From assembly GCA_903813345.2 (NCBI GenBank), contig CAIIXF020000012.1:35102572-35166571 (forward strand): a DNA stretch of 64,000 nucleotides, read 5' to 3'. Source of the DNA: Owenia fusiformis (lineage: Eukaryota > Annelida > Polychaeta > Sabellida > Oweniidae). Position numbers and translations under genes: made by a program. The stretch's first letter is position 1. Every line of letters begins with the position of its first letter. The notes under the pieces are model-generated. The model made no database searches, was not told the DNA's origin, and worked only from the letters and a program-made list of their open reading frames with translations. Positions 1 through 12,959 of this stretch are shown here, piece after piece.

Positions 1-256
1 AGCTGCAGGTAATGCTTTTCCATACATAATGATCTTAATCAGATTTAATTGGAGCTTCGATTTTAGGTTTGAGGGAAATATTTTCTGAAGTCATTATCCC
101 ACAGCCTGTGTGTATTTCAAGGGATACTTACTACAGGCTGTGGATTCCACACTGAAGTCTTTTATTTAGTCTAACACACTATGTAGAGTACTGCGCTTTA
201 TTGCTCTAAAAAAGCAAGTGCTTCACCACTGTTTATGTGAATTTTATTCATTACAG

Positions 257-469
257 GTTGATATCGGGCTGCTGATCGTATCCTTCTTGAACTTCTTACT
301 CCCTCTGTACCTAGTAGTCTTCATACGTCGGCTCCAACGAGCTGAGACAGAGCTCCAACAGAAACTCGCCCTGGCGGCAACTCCCGTTACTAAAAAACAT
401 ATGCCACCTAGCGGATTTGAGAGGGCAATTTCGATTACTAAAGACGGTGGTAAAGAGTTTAGTGTTTAA
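257..469 (+). CDS. 3'-terminal exon of an unrecognised membrane protein
   Basis: The exon begins after a TTACAG acceptor at 251-256, in phase 0, and ends at a TAA at 467-469. It encodes 70 residues. About 20 hydrophobic residues come first (IGLLIVSFLNFLLPLYLVVF), followed by a basic and then helical stretch (RRLQRAETELQQK) and a short polar tail. This looks like the last transmembrane helix and cytoplasmic C-terminus of a membrane protein whose other exons lie upstream of the window. I do not recognise the family. Support comes from the acceptor, the open frame and the membrane-like composition; a spurious exon is possible but less likely. Confidence 0.5.
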   Translation, partial: VDIGLLIVSFLNFLLPLYLVVFIRRLQRAETELQQKLALAATPVTKKHMPPSGFERAISITKDGGKEFSV

Positions 470-2409
470 GAAAAGTTGCATCTATAATTGTTGGACTGAT
501 ATGGTATTAGACTTTATAAAAAGCGGGTTTAGTGGTTGTCATCGTGTATGATTCTTAATGAATTGTACAGAGAGTCCATATTGCGTCTCTTTGCAATTAC
601 AATACAAACCTCTTTTAAGTGTAAACATACTTTATGGACACCCTTATTTCCCTGAACTGACTTCTTACTGTTGACGAAGGGGATATTTTGTCGAATGACA
701 ATTCTCGCTGGTCTGTGTCAATCCCGAATATCTCGTATCTATATCTGGGGTTATTTCAGATGTGTTTGTCACATAAATTCATATCTAAATCAGGAAATGC
801 AAACCTTTCATGTTTTAATATGTGAACTTCTTGTCAAATGTTACAATATCGTAAGATTATACGATATTATGTTAAATACGAGCTAGGATGCATCTTTGGT
901 AATGCATTTCTTGTTGTCATATATATAATGTATTGTTTGTGCATCAAGAATAATGGATTCTACGGCACGAAATGGCAAATGTAATATCCTGCACATGGAC
1001 GTACCACGTTCGCAATATCTCTACACCAGGCGTTCGTCCTTTAAGCGTATCTTTTATCCTTACTTTCAGTAATTATATAGTATGTACAAAGCCTAAGTTT
1101 TGAGTCTTTGAAATAACTGCTACCATGTGATAAATGTTTGTAATATAAATTATTGTGCATGTTTATAGCTGACTCGATGATATCATTATTTCGATGTTTA
1201 TTTACATTTTCTCTCGTTTACTGTTAGCAGCTCTCAGCTATAAATTGACATCGAAAATCATTTTTGCGGTTCATGAATATTGTTCAAATGTCATCAAATG
1301 TATAAATAACGATTATAATTGTAATGTAGTGTAAAATATGAAACGATGAATAAATCAAAATGTGTACTAAAATGTATTTGTAAATTTAAGTGTATGATGT
1401 CGTATACATTCACAATGTTTTGTATGTTCAAGCACTTGTGAAAAAGAAAAATGACAAAACATGTTGAAGAAACCAGCAAGAAAAAGAAAACGTTGAAATG
1501 TGCAATAATCATAAGGAAAAACAAAACAAAACCAAGCTATATCCTAATTCACGATCAAACGTGAAAAGAAACAAAGTCTTACCCCCTCTCCCTGGTATAA
1601 GAACCTGATTACGTCCTAATTCATGTTTATAAAAAAACTAAAATATATTATTGGTACTGAGAACTCTACTTTAAAGTTTCGCTCAAAAATACACTTGTCC
1701 TTTTTTACGCCAACTCGTATGTAGTCTTTGCCCTTAGTGCCGATTAATGTTGAACTTTTCATTTTGTTTTAGTGGTAACATTAAATCTGATTTATGTCGA
1801 GAAGCGAGTTCCATCTGTAGTTAATTAGAATGATTAATTACTAGGTCACTGGCTGGTCAGTGCTGGTCAACATGTCTCTCATCCGCTCTTCAGTTGCCAA
1901 GTAGAGAATACTCAACTGGCTAACCCGTCCCCGCCCCCTCTCTCCACCGGGGACGGGGTTTTCAGGATACAGGTCCATCACTGATCAGGGAATTTTCACC
2001 AAAATATAAATGAGCCGTAAAGATCGAAATTGGAACGCATTGGCTATCAATTTATACCACGCATTTTAAAATATGGTTTTACTTTGTAACCGCGCATATC
2101 CAATTAAGTCTCGCATATCCCATGTACATCAGTAGAGGTCCGTACCCAAAGCCAAATGTATAATTGTATTACTATTCACGTAATGTAAATGATAAACTAC
2201 GACTTCCAATAAATTTATTCTGAAACATCAAGGTATGTCATTGTAATTGCGGATTACAGTACTACAGCTAAATGAAGCCTTTGGGCTTTGTTCTAATAGG
2301 CTTACTGTGATTAGACGATTCAAAATATCGGCAAAACAAGATTTATACAATGTTTTTATTTTTTCATCGCCTGTAAAACGTATTTTCATTGGCAGGGAAA
2401 GGAGCTGAC
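470..2409. other. Intergenic region before the SGNH tandem cluster
   Basis: No convincing gene. Positions 1420-1600 resemble 29280-29450 (shared AGCAAGAAAAAG and GTGAAAAGAAACAA blocks), so this is a dispersed repeat. Positions 1605-1660 resemble 6640-6690 upstream of copy B (shared TACGTCCTAATT), which marks the left edge of the duplicated gene unit. Short reading frames here have no recognisable domain. Confidence 0.5.
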
Positions 2410-4040
2410 ATGAATATAACTCATCTGTATCGACAGGCAAACATAGTTTTTGTGATTTCATGTATTGTATCATGTGTATTGATTGAAATATTATACTTCG
2501 TTTATAACTACACAACACGAAAAGGAGTGCAATACATTTCACCAAACATTTGGCGGAATGGTCGAGATGGACTATCTGACAATTGGAGGACCCACAATAT
2601 GCATCCCTTTTTAAACCAAATGATGTTATCTACCTTGACTCATGGCTACTGGCGGCCGATAGATGTACCTGAAGGAAAGAGAAACGTTGTAATTACCAAT
2701 TTAAACCAATTGAGGACGAGAAAGATAGTAAATTACAGTAACACCTCAAAGTGTGGACACGCTTGTCTTGGTTATAGATCAATTTGTGATCCAAAAGATA
2801 AAAAAGCGTGTTGCAAAGAAAATACATGTCAAGATATTCCAATGTCAGATTGTGTATGTCCCACATGTTTTGATGAACGGCCAAGGATCTTTCCGGAATT
2901 CCACGAGTGGACACCGTATGATATTAACATGCGCAATAATGTACAAGGTGATCATATATGCGCTGGGTTACGGCTTTTAAATGTGTCATCAATGGTAACA
3001 CTGGGCGATTCTTTAATAAGACAAGTAACTGACCGATTCTGGAGACGAGTTTACAAAGGACCCGTGACACATTTACTATATAACGATTCCACCAAAGGTA
3101 CGTAAAGCATAGGAATAACATTTACTGCTTAATGATTTTGATAAATGTAAAAATGTATATAACCAAGAAATATGTTATGCGTCCATTCCACTCAAGTCTA
3201 ATCTAACACATTCGCTCGGTAAACACTCGTGTAGAAGATACCCACTTTCATTGATCTTTACTTTTAGAACTTATTCAGAGTTGCCGTCCCGATGCGACGA
3301 ATTGGGGTTCGCATAAATGCTGGGAGAGGAGCTTCGTAGAAATTTGCAATGGAATCAAGTTCTTCTATCACAGATGTATAATGCTCCAAAAGGTTAGTCA
3401 ATCACTTTTGCAGACGAAAGCAAATTCAAACATGTCTCAGGTTTATGCAATAAACAAAAGCAAGAGTAGAACGTGTATGGACCACGAATGTTATATCATA
3501 TGAATTTATAAAATAGATTAGAAATAATATTTAATGTATGAACAATTCAATATATGTCGTCATTGTGATAGTATTCTGGCCGTTAAAAGCCCTTACTCTA
3601 ATATAATTTTTTTTATTTCATTTCATCAAGGTGCACCTCGGGAATTCGCTGTATTAAGAGCACTGAAGAAAGACCATCCGGGTCATATGCTGGTGTTCAC
3701 AGACGTTGGACTACACGACAATCTTAAGACAAAAACAATATTAATGTACATGAAAAAACTGTTAGAGGAAACAAAAACCCTAGGAGATACAGACATTCTG
3801 TTTATGACACCATATATCCCAGGATTACAAAAGTCCCCATCGTTTACTGGCCAAACTGAGAAGAGGACAATTGAGTTTGCTAATTTCTTTCGTAGATTTT
3901 CGAAAAACATGAATATATCATTTCTTGATCCTACTGAGCTTGTCAGGCCGCTCGTAAGTGTGGATGGCACACATTATACAAACGGGCTAAATGAAGCAAT
4001 AGTAGACATTATATCCAACTATATTCTAAAAGCCTCCTGA
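2410..4040 (+). pseudogene. SGNH/GDSL-like type II membrane esterase, copy A (frameshifted)
   Basis: Exons are 2410-3097, 3268-3392 and 3631-4040, each with GT-AG borders matching copies B and C. The ATG at 2410 aligns with the starts of the other copies. Exon 1 gives a short cytosolic end, one signal-anchor helix (about residues 11-33), a cysteine-rich lumenal segment and the SGNH block I motif GDSLIRQ. Exon 3 gives the block V motif DGTH (catalytic Asp and His) and a C-terminus nearly identical to copy B. Exon 2 is 125 nt, not 126: compared with B and C one base is missing around 3372-3376. Spliced normally, exon 3 is then read in the wrong frame and stops near 3654, losing the catalytic Asp-His. 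It may be a young pseudogene, an allele or an assembly error. Family assignment to the PC-esterase/NXPE-like SGNH group rests on motif pattern and topology. Confidence 0.75.
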
Positions 4041-6096
4041 TCGCTTGCATCATTTTTGCCTTTCAAAGCTCTTGTCTTTTTTCACAACATATCAGATAAC
4101 AAACGTAGACAAATAAGAACGTTCATTGGTTAGTTTGGCATCTATTTTTTGTATGCCATGAAATATAAACGTTAAACATTTATATAGGCGTGTATATAGT
4201 GTTTATACTAAAAATAGTTAATTCTCCATGTACAGCTGTTTAATCCGTTTGGGTTTATATTTTGTGTCTATTCAAGACAAAATTCTACTTTTAGAGTAGT
4301 ACATTCCCTTTAATATATAGTCCATGGTATGACTTCCGAATATGAAGGATCCGTAGCACACTATAGCGCAGCAACATTTGAAGCAATATTTATGAAGGTG
4401 TATATGTCTTGATTCTTTTAAAATACCATTTGCTGAAAAAACTTCCGGCTTTCGGGTCGAAAAATGTATTTCATCACAAGGGGTCAAAAAACGTAAATAT
4501 TTTGATTCGAACTTTCATACATTTTATAAGACACAGACTGTTATTCTAAGCATACGCACAAAAAAATTGAATATCATAATGTCAAAATTACTATGATTTT
4601 ACTGTAGATGTCGGTGTTTAATTAGTGTAATTACACAAGTGTGTTTTTCAGATTTTGTTTGATTTTTCAAATATGAGCTAAGCCGATTCAACAAAATTGT
4701 ATGGAATATTTCGGTAATTCTTTTTGATTGGGAACGTATTAGTTTTCTTACCAGTTAAAACATTTTATTACCAGAATTTTTCCATATAATCGTAAAGGGT
4801 GTAACAACAAATTATTGTCGATGTTTTATAAAACATAATACAATAACAAATAGGTAAGATTCATATCTAATTCGATGTTACAGAGGTATTTGCATGTTCA
4901 TATATTCCAAGGGCATGTCTAATAATCAATTAGAGTCATATGCAGTCGAACGCCTTAAAATTCGTCCTCGACGTTAGTTGGCTATCATCAAGTTTTCTGA
5001 TGGTTGTTCCTTCTTTGACCTTACCGAAGGATATAATCAAATTTTAGGAAGATAATGATAACGATTTTTCTCAATTATTCATGAATTCGACCAAGTCTTG
5101 ATGATTGTTTCATAAGCAACTGAGCTATATCTAACTACGAGAAATAGAATTTTAGCTGTAGTCGCAATTAGTCAAGGAAGAGCAATAGGCCCACCTTTAT
5201 TGATAATGTTCACCGCTGAATAAAAGTTCATATCTTAAAACGTATTGAGACCCATTTTGTGAAAACCTAGCATAATTTAAGCATTTGTCATTCTAATATA
5301 AAAGTGATTCATTTGTAGCCTTTATCTTATTAATACCCGAGAAGCAATACAAAATGTCGATACACTGATGACATAATCTTTTGGTATTGATAAGAAAAAT
5401 AACCTCAAACTTTTAGCTTAGAAACCTAAATCATATACTTAAAATCATATTTTATTATTTGCTATTACATTGTGTACTCCAAATTGTGAAAGTTTGGAAG
5501 TTTATTTTTTGGAAATCTTTTGACCTCTGTTAATGGCAGGCATAATTCAGCCTTAAAGCCGGAAGTATATTAAACGGTTATAATTATAGGATATCCTATG
5601 ATTTTGAGGAATATCATTTTATCTACGAGGTGATATTAATATCTGCACGAGAGATAAAGATGGCAGTGTAATCGAGATAATGGAATACGTCTCCAAATGC
5701 TTTAATATCGCCCTAAAACATTCCCATCATTCGTTTAAGATTCTTTGAAGAACATATATATTAAATACAACTTGGATTTTATTATCTCAAGTATTGAAAG
5801 TATTTTAACAGTAGACGTCTTAAGAATCAAGGAATTACTGAAGTAATTGAGGTTGTAGGAAACATTCCGATTGAAGCCGTGATGGCGTACACTAATTAAT
5901 ATTCATGCTTTCATGTGCTGGGTTTATTCTTTAACCATGTAATAATAGTTGTGGACGTAGGCACGTAGTTAGTAGTACAGGACAAGCAACTATATCACCA
6001 CACACGTGCTTTCTCAGATTTCTTAAGATAAATTGTGGAAATTATTAGCAAATGAAGAAGATTACATGTACCGTAGTCTCTATTTTATTTGTACCT
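4041..6096. other. Intergenic: 3' flank of copy A, partly duplicated
   Basis: The first ~280 bases match the 3' flank of copy B (9593-9870), and 5640-5906 match 9885-10150, including the ATTACTGAAGTAATTGAGGT block. The tandem unit therefore extends well past the stop codon. About 1.4 kb between those two blocks (4320-5600) is present only in A. No gene seen. Confidence 0.55.
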
Positions 6097-6597
6097 AATG
6101 GCCTAGTCACATAGCCCGGCCGATGTCCGGCATCGGTAGAGCTCGGTGGATTTTTTTGGTGCCACCGAGCTCTCCTCATCGGAAGCAGAGCTCGGTGACG
6201 TGAACGGACTCCGTCCGGACATCTTTAGGTACTATACTTTCCAAGGCTCTGTCCCACATCGGCCGGAGCTCGGTCGGAGCTCGGCCGGTGTCCGTTAAAA
6301 AAACCTCGTCCTCTGGTTGTCTCAGATGCACGGGACACCGACCGATACTCGGCCGTGCACCGGCCGACGTGTGTTCTGATGTGGTTACGATGGGGCTGCG
6401 ATGAGGGAGCTCGGTGAGAGCCCGGTGAAATTTAACTCCGAAGTTAAAATTTCACCGAGCTGCCACCGATGCGGTTTTAAGCAACAAACGCCACGGATGT
6501 CCGGCCGGTGTCCGGCCGGTGTTCGGCCGAGTTCGGTGAAAATTGCATCGCTGGCTCATCGGAACCTCATCGGCCGGGCTATGTGACTAGGCCATTA
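6097..6597. mobile_element. GC-rich miniature element with perfect 30-bp terminal inverted repeats
   Basis: Positions 6097-6126 are the exact reverse complement of 6568-6597 (30 of 30); the left end begins TAATGGCCTAGTCACATAGC. The ~500-bp interior is strikingly GC-rich, made of CGGCCG, GAGCTCGG and TCCGGCCGGTG motifs in an AT-rich setting. A 16-bp direct repeat, TAGTCTCTATTTTATT, lies at 6074-6089 and 6596-6611, so it looks like a target-site duplication, although the left copy sits 7 bases outside the TIR. No transposase is encoded. Related ends occur at 34723-34868 and 51640-52176. Confidence 0.75.
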
Positions 6598-7080
6598 GTC
6601 TCTATTTTATTCAAAAACGACCAGCCCTATATATTTTGCCCCGCCTACGTCCTAATTTATGTTTAGAAAAAATGCTAAGATATCTTTCAACTGGTCACCA
6701 GTCATCAACTGATCATCGCCTATGTAGGTACTGTGAACACTAACACTAACGGATAATTTTCTTTACATATGCCACAGTATAGCTAGATCTAAATGGAATG
6801 ACCAATGCCTTACTACAATACATTAAATCTGTTTTTATTCCCGTTTTCGTGTCACTTGACCCTTTTATACAAATACTAATATGCTTAAATGACGATTATT
6901 GTTAACTTCTTTCTTTGCATATATGGTGTAAATTTGATATTAACCTGGTGAAGTGTACTTATTCTTATAAAATTAACCTCGTTTTTCTTTTATACCAGAT
7001 GAGCACAAAAACACAAAAGATAGCTAAATCATATTCAAACATCAAAAGTGTTTTGTGATAATATGGGACAATATATAAAA

Positions 7081-7241
7081 CTAGAGGGAACACGCATATG
7101 ATTTGTTTAACTGTGATAAAACGTCATTTTGATGAAAGAAAAGTAAAATTGAGGTTAGTTTGACATGTATGTGTTTTTCAGATCGTAAGTGTTTTCGGAA
7201 ATAGTATAGGCGTTAATTTTCTATCGTTCAAGGCTTGCAAA
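7081..7241 (+). promoter_or_regulatory. Conserved 5' flank of SGNH copy B (shared with copy C)
   Basis: Positions 7081-7184 are nearly identical to 16850-16954 upstream of copy C, including GGGAACACGCATATGATTTG and GTGTTTTTCAG. The latter looks like a splice acceptor, so a 5'-untranslated exon upstream is possible. Identity may simply reflect recent duplication, so a regulatory role is not shown. Confidence 0.3.
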
Positions 7242-9592
7242 ATGAATATACATCATCCATATAGAAAGGGATGCAAAGTTATTGTTATTTTGTGCATTAC
7301 AGGTGCATTCTGTTCACTGTCTAATATATTATATTTCGTTTATACAAGAAAAAGAGAGCAATCCGATTTTCCAGACATTGGGAAAAATGGACGAGACGCA
7401 CTACCGAACAATCTGGGGAATCACAATATTCGTCTCTTTTATAATCAAACGTGGTTATCACTGTTAAGTCATGGCTACTGGAGGCCTAAGTATGTACCTT
7501 TAGATGATAAGGACATTGTAATAAGCAATTTAAAACGAATAAGGAAGAAAAAGATGATATTTTACAGCGACACTTCAAATTGTGGACATGTTAGTCTTGG
7601 TTATAGATCGATTTGTGATCCAAAAGACAAAAAAGGCTGTTGCAAAGAAAATTCGTGTCAAGATATTCCAATGGAAAATTGTACATGTTCGACATGTTTT
7701 GACGAGCGGTCACGGATCTTTCCGGAGTTCCATGAGTGGATACCGTATGGTATTGACATGCGCAATAATATACAACGTGACCATATATGTACTGGTCTAC
7801 GACATTTAAATGTGTCATCAATGGTTACACTTGGCGATTCTTTAATAAGACAAGTAACTGAACGGTTCTGGAGGCGAGTTTACAAAGGACCCGTGACACA
7901 TTTACTATATGAGGACTCAAATAAAGGTAGTTTTACATAAATTATAGATTTAACAAGATTAGTGTATAACGGTTCTATTATAAGGGTACTATGCTTACAA
8001 TAGAGAAAACATTTCCTGTGTAGCAATTCTAAGTAAGGATATGTGCACACTGTAAGGGTGACATTTTCTGTATAATGATTCGATTCAACTGCATTGTGTT
8101 GAGATAACGAAGATGCAAACAGACCCACCCACTGAAATGCTGTCCTGATTTTCAACCCCTTTCAACCCTGTTTTCAATTTTTGTTGCAATGCGTTTTGAC
8201 AGACAGTTAACGCTTTAAAGGAATAAGTAATACCTTCAGGGGTTTTAAAAGGATCCTTTATGAGTTACCAAAATTAAGCTGAAAGTAATTGATCAAATAA
8301 GTCTTTCCTCTTTATCCAGAAGTATTTACTTATTCCTTTTAAGGGGATAACTGTGTCAAAACAAACCATATTGATGCAATAATAATAGGAAAAGCAGGGG
8401 TGGAAGAGGTTGAAAAACATTTTAGAACAAAAACATGTTGGTAGTTTGTTCGCATTTTTCTAGGCTCATGGTCAAAATTATTTAATCATCTCTATGAGTG
8501 CATTGGCCAAACATATGCATATGTTTAAATCCTCATGAAATAGCCAAAATCCAAAATATGACTGTTTGAAATCTGTTGTGATACTTTCCATGCTCCATTA
8601 CTTGACAAACATATACGCTTGGCATATACATATTGATCCTCACTTCATTGCTTTTTACTTTTAGAACTTATTCAAAGTTGTTGTCCAAATGCGACGGATT
8701 GGGGTTCCTATAAATGCTGGGAGAGGAGCTTCGTAGAAATATGCAATGGGATCAAGTTCTTCTATCACAAGGTGTATCGTGTAGCAACAGGTACGTCAAT
8801 CATTTTTTGCATGCAGATTTGTTTAATATATTTAAGTCACAACTGAAATTATAAATTACAATTATGAAACAGTATTTTAATATATCCGTACTTTCTTAGT
8901 TACAAGGATAACAAACGCCATGATTGTATAAAAATGAGCAAAAAGAATTGTTGGAGAATATCCAATTCAGATTGTTATACCAATTAGTTAGTCTCAAGAA
9001 TGATAAATGTAATTATCAATAATTATAAATGAATATAATCCAGATAAGTTTTTTAGATCAGGCTATTATCCTCCATCCATTACGACTTGATCGGTCATTG
9101 GATTGATTTCCAGTAAATTAATAGTCGATTGGAGAATATTTCATTAACTATGTAACATAATTTATTCCATTTGATCTTTAAGGTACACCTGAGGAATTTG
9201 CTTTATTAAGAACACTGATGAAAGACCATCCAGGTCATATGCTGGTGTTCACAGACGTTGGATTACACGACAATCTTAACACAGGCACAATATCAGTCTA
9301 TATGAAAAAACTGCTAGAGGAGACAACAACCCTTCGTGATACAGACATACTGTATATGACACCATATATCCCAGGAATACAGAAATCCCCATCGTTTACT
9401 GGCCAAACTGAGAATAAAACAATTGAGTTTGCTAATTTCTTTCGTAGATTTACGAAAAACACGAATATATCATTTCTTGATCCTACTGAGCTTGTCAGGC
9501 CGCTCGTAAGTGTGGATGGCACACATTATACAAACGGGCTAAATGAAGCAATGGTAGATATTATATTAAACTATATTCTAAAAGCCTCCTGA
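7242..9592 (+). CDS. SGNH/GDSL-like type II membrane esterase, copy B
   Basis: Exons 7242-7926, 8665-8790 and 9183-9592 have GT-AG borders, both introns in phase 1, and join to 406 codons plus stop. The predicted protein has a basic N-terminus, one membrane anchor (about residues 11-34), a lumenal Cys-rich segment (C114, C125, C133, C134, C139, C147, C149, C152), block I GDSLIRQ at 198-204 (candidate nucleophile S200), a G297-LHDN segment, and DGTH at 382-385 (candidate D382 and H385). This order, with an N-terminal anchor, is that of the PMR5/CAS1/NXPE-type SGNH acyl-esterase and O-acetyltransferase group, which act on sugars in the secretory pathway. The substrate here is unknown. It is the second of three same-strand tandem copies, and the highly conserved catalytic motifs suggest it is functional. 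Confidence 0.82.
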
Positions 9593-10973
9593 TAGCTTGC
9601 ATCATAATCGCCTTCCAAAGCTCTTGTCTTTTTCACAACATCTCTGATAACAAACGTAAGAACGTTCATTGGTTCGTTTGGCATATATTATTTGTATGCC
9701 ATGAAATATAAAAGTCAAACGTTTAAATAGGCGTGAATACAGTGTTTATACTAAAAATAGTTAATTCGCTATGTAAAGTTTAATCCGTTTGAGTCTATAT
9801 TTTGTGTCTATTCAAGACAAAATTCCAATTTTTGAGTAGTACATGTCCCTTTAATACAGGCTAAATGGCGATAGAAATAATTTAAGATAAAGATGGCTGT
9901 ATCATCGAGATAATGGAATACATGTACGTCTCCAATTGCGTTAATATTTATACCGCCCCAAAACATTCCAATCATTCGTTTAAGATTCTATGAAGAATCG
10001 ATTGCATTTTAAACTCAACTCGGTTTTTATTATCTAAGTATTGGAAGTATGTAAACAGGAGCCGTCTTAAGAATCAAGGAATTACTGAAGTAATTGAGGT
10101 TGTAAGAAACATTCCGATTGAAGTCGTGATGACGTACACTAATTAATATTCAATAAAAGTCAATATTCAGATAAATTGTGAAAACTACTACAATACATTG
10201 AATTTGTTTTATTGCCATTTTCGTGTCACTCGACCGTTTTATACATCCACTCTTTAATGACGATTATTGCTCACTTATTTCTTTGCATATATGGTGTAAA
10301 GGATAGGTATCGATATGGGGAACTGAATTCAACAATGTTTTTCTCTTGAACCAATTATTGATAACATTCTGTAAAAATGGTCCTTTATGTAATGTTGACT
10401 GATTGGCAACAATTTAATGCAAAAATTATTTATATATATTTTATATAACTGATTTGTTAACATTTTTTTTGTTTTTTTAGTGCAATTGTTTTTTGTTCCT
10501 TTCTACCAATTCCTGAGAATGAAATAAAATGTCTTTCCGAAGATTGTTTGAACAAAATAGCATATATACATTTTCTTAGACCTCTCAATATTATAGTTAA
10601 ACAAAGATAAGATAAACCTTTTATTTCCTTAACAAGATACTTTTTTATAATCAGCCAAACATTCCTTTGTACAATCACAATATTGAGGGACCTAAACACG
10701 TTGTGTTTATGTCGTTTTGCTCCAATGAGGTTCAGATAGATGTTTCATTTCATTCCGAAAATATGATACCAAGAACAATAGACGTGTCTTATGTGTTTTC
10801 TTAAACAATATAGAGAAAAGTATATAAATAAATTTCAAATTATACGTTACCATCCAAAAGATGACCGTTAAATTGACGTCGATGTGTTTTGCTAGGAGAA
10901 TCTTGTATATATATATATATATATATCACTCCAAAGAATCTACATAAAATGTAACAACAAGTCAATACTCTAT
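9593..10973. other. Intergenic: 3' flank of copy B
   Basis: Positions 9593-10150 repeat parts of the flank of copy A. An (AT)n microsatellite of about 20 bases lies at 10907-10927. No gene recognised; open frames are short and AT-biased. Confidence 0.5.
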
Positions 10974-12641
10974 AGTGGGCTGTATAGCAAGGTTGGTCGG
11001 GGTCGGGAGCTGGGGATAATTTTATTGCTTAAATATAACCATATCATCATCCTACATTAGAATCCACTCAGTCTAACATCAATTTCTGGTGCGGAAGTTG
11101 TCATTTTTGAGTTTTACCCCCCTTGAAGACAAATTCTTGGGGGTACTATGACAAATGCTTATAACTAAAGAAGTATTTATTTGATCATCTTCATTTTTAG
11201 CATAGGTAATTAACAGGTATGTAAAAGTAAAATTTGAAAAATTCATTCAAATCGGGTGATTAATCCATTCTAAAGATAATAATTCAGGTATTTTCAAGGG
11301 TCAATTTCAACATTTTCTGAATGATGACATGAAGTGAAAATAACATTATGACCCAATGACATATTTATTGAATGTTTTTAGGCTTTAGAAAATAATTTGA
11401 CTATATAAGCTAAAATAATAACATAAGAATTGTACCATATAAATAATTCTTCTTCGCCATCCAGGCACAAATAAACCCCACCCCCTCCCCATTTCGAATA
11501 TAAAGGTCTATACCTGAAACTTCCTCAAATAGCTATATTTCAGAAAGTATTACATCCAGTACATCCCAAAATTTCTCATGGTGATTATACACATCATACT
11601 GTGCATAACAGACATATAATTGAGATTTATCCGTTCTATAACTAATAATTAAGGTATTTTCAAGGTTCAATTTCAGCATTTCCGGAATGTCGCCATGAAG
11701 TAAAAATTACATGACCCAATGACATATTTATTAAATGTTTTAGGCCTTAGAAAATAATTTGACTATATAAGCTACGATAATAACATAAGAATTGTTTGAT
11801 ATTGATATTTCATCATCGCTATCCAGGGATAAATACCCCCCATTTGCGAAAGTAAAGATTTTTACCAGAAACTTTCTCAAATAGCTATATTTCAGAAACT
11901 ATTACAGCCTCCATTCCAAAATTTCTCTTGTTGATTATACACATCATACTCTGCATATTATACATATAATTGAAGTCTTAACACTTTTTGAGCGTGTAGC
12001 TTATAATAATAGTATAATTTTTAGACATCTTAGAAATCAAAATATATGTTTTAGAAGGTTGTCAGAACACTACAAGAGAGATATTTTGGATTGTCATCAT
12101 TTTTGAGAATCTGAAATATATTATCCAGCTAGTTTTAATGATTTCGGTATGTTCATTTAATCCTGAGATGCATTTAGGTTTGATATCCATGAAGTAATCG
12201 TTTCTTTTTTGTTTGTAATTTAGTTTCTTAGCATAAAACTATGAGCATTAAATCTGTATGCTTTAGGATATACATAGTCAATACTGATGACTAAACATTC
12301 AATCGACAACATTCAGTCAATATGCTTGACAACATTCAATAATGATTAATATGTTCGAGCAATATGTTTTTGAATAACTTCACCAATACAATTTGGTTGA
12401 GTATTTACTTCACATTTGCTTCAAGCAGTTGAACATTGTTAGTTATCAACATCACCTGAAAAGATTTCATCTATGAAATTGTTGACTTCATTATCTGTCA
12501 TATCATCATCAATTTCGTCATCTGATTCTTCGTTATAAATGTCTACCAACTCTTTTGGAAGAATAGCATTTGGATTTTCAGCCCATTGTATATCAAGTTC
12601 GCCATCTTCTAGGATCCATCCATTTTGCCTTTGGTCAAGAA

Positions 12642-12959
12642 TTATAGATTTTCAAGTTCTTGAATGATTGCATGCATGTCCTCCCTCTTGACCAGCTGTT
12701 TCAGAGGGTTTATTTTTCCCTTTCTCATGAAGGCACTGGTGGTATCACACCCTGTAAAACAGTGGATACCAATCAGGGTGGCTGTGATTAGATCACCCAA
12801 ACCCGCTGCAACTGTCTTCAGATCGATTAGGCGCCTCTTGTTTGAAACTCCAGTGTCAAACAGTACTTTGAGAAGTAGGTGTTTGCTGTAATGTAGCAGG
12901 AGTATGAGTACATCTGTGTCTGGAGATCTGACAAGTATGGTCTTGGCCTCAGCCCCCAC
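12642..12959 (-). pseudogene. PIN/XPG-like coding fragment, left palindrome arm
   Basis: This 105-residue open frame contains SPDTDVLILLL near its start and CFTGCDTTSAF plus a GKI-type loop near its end. Those two blocks, about 55 residues apart, resemble the S-D-x-D acidic motif and the GCDYT/GIG turn of FEN1/XPG-type PIN nucleases. The same pattern recurs in multicopy, transposon-associated proteins of aquatic invertebrates, to my knowledge without an agreed name. No start context is seen and the upstream frame breaks at the palindrome centre, so I treat it as a decayed gene piece. The nuclease link is inference. Confidence 0.5.

Noticed and set aside
1294-1524. Minus-strand Phe-rich 76-codon frame as a small membrane protein
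   Set aside because: Lies in a dispersed AT-rich repeat (also at 29280-29450) whose other copy does not keep the frame.
2228-2545. Minus-strand 105-codon frame over SGNH exon 1
   Set aside because: It overlaps a well-supported plus-strand exon and shows no domain or conservation in copies B and C.
10907-10927. (AT)n run as a possible regulatory element or origin
   Set aside because: A plain dinucleotide microsatellite with nothing else around it.
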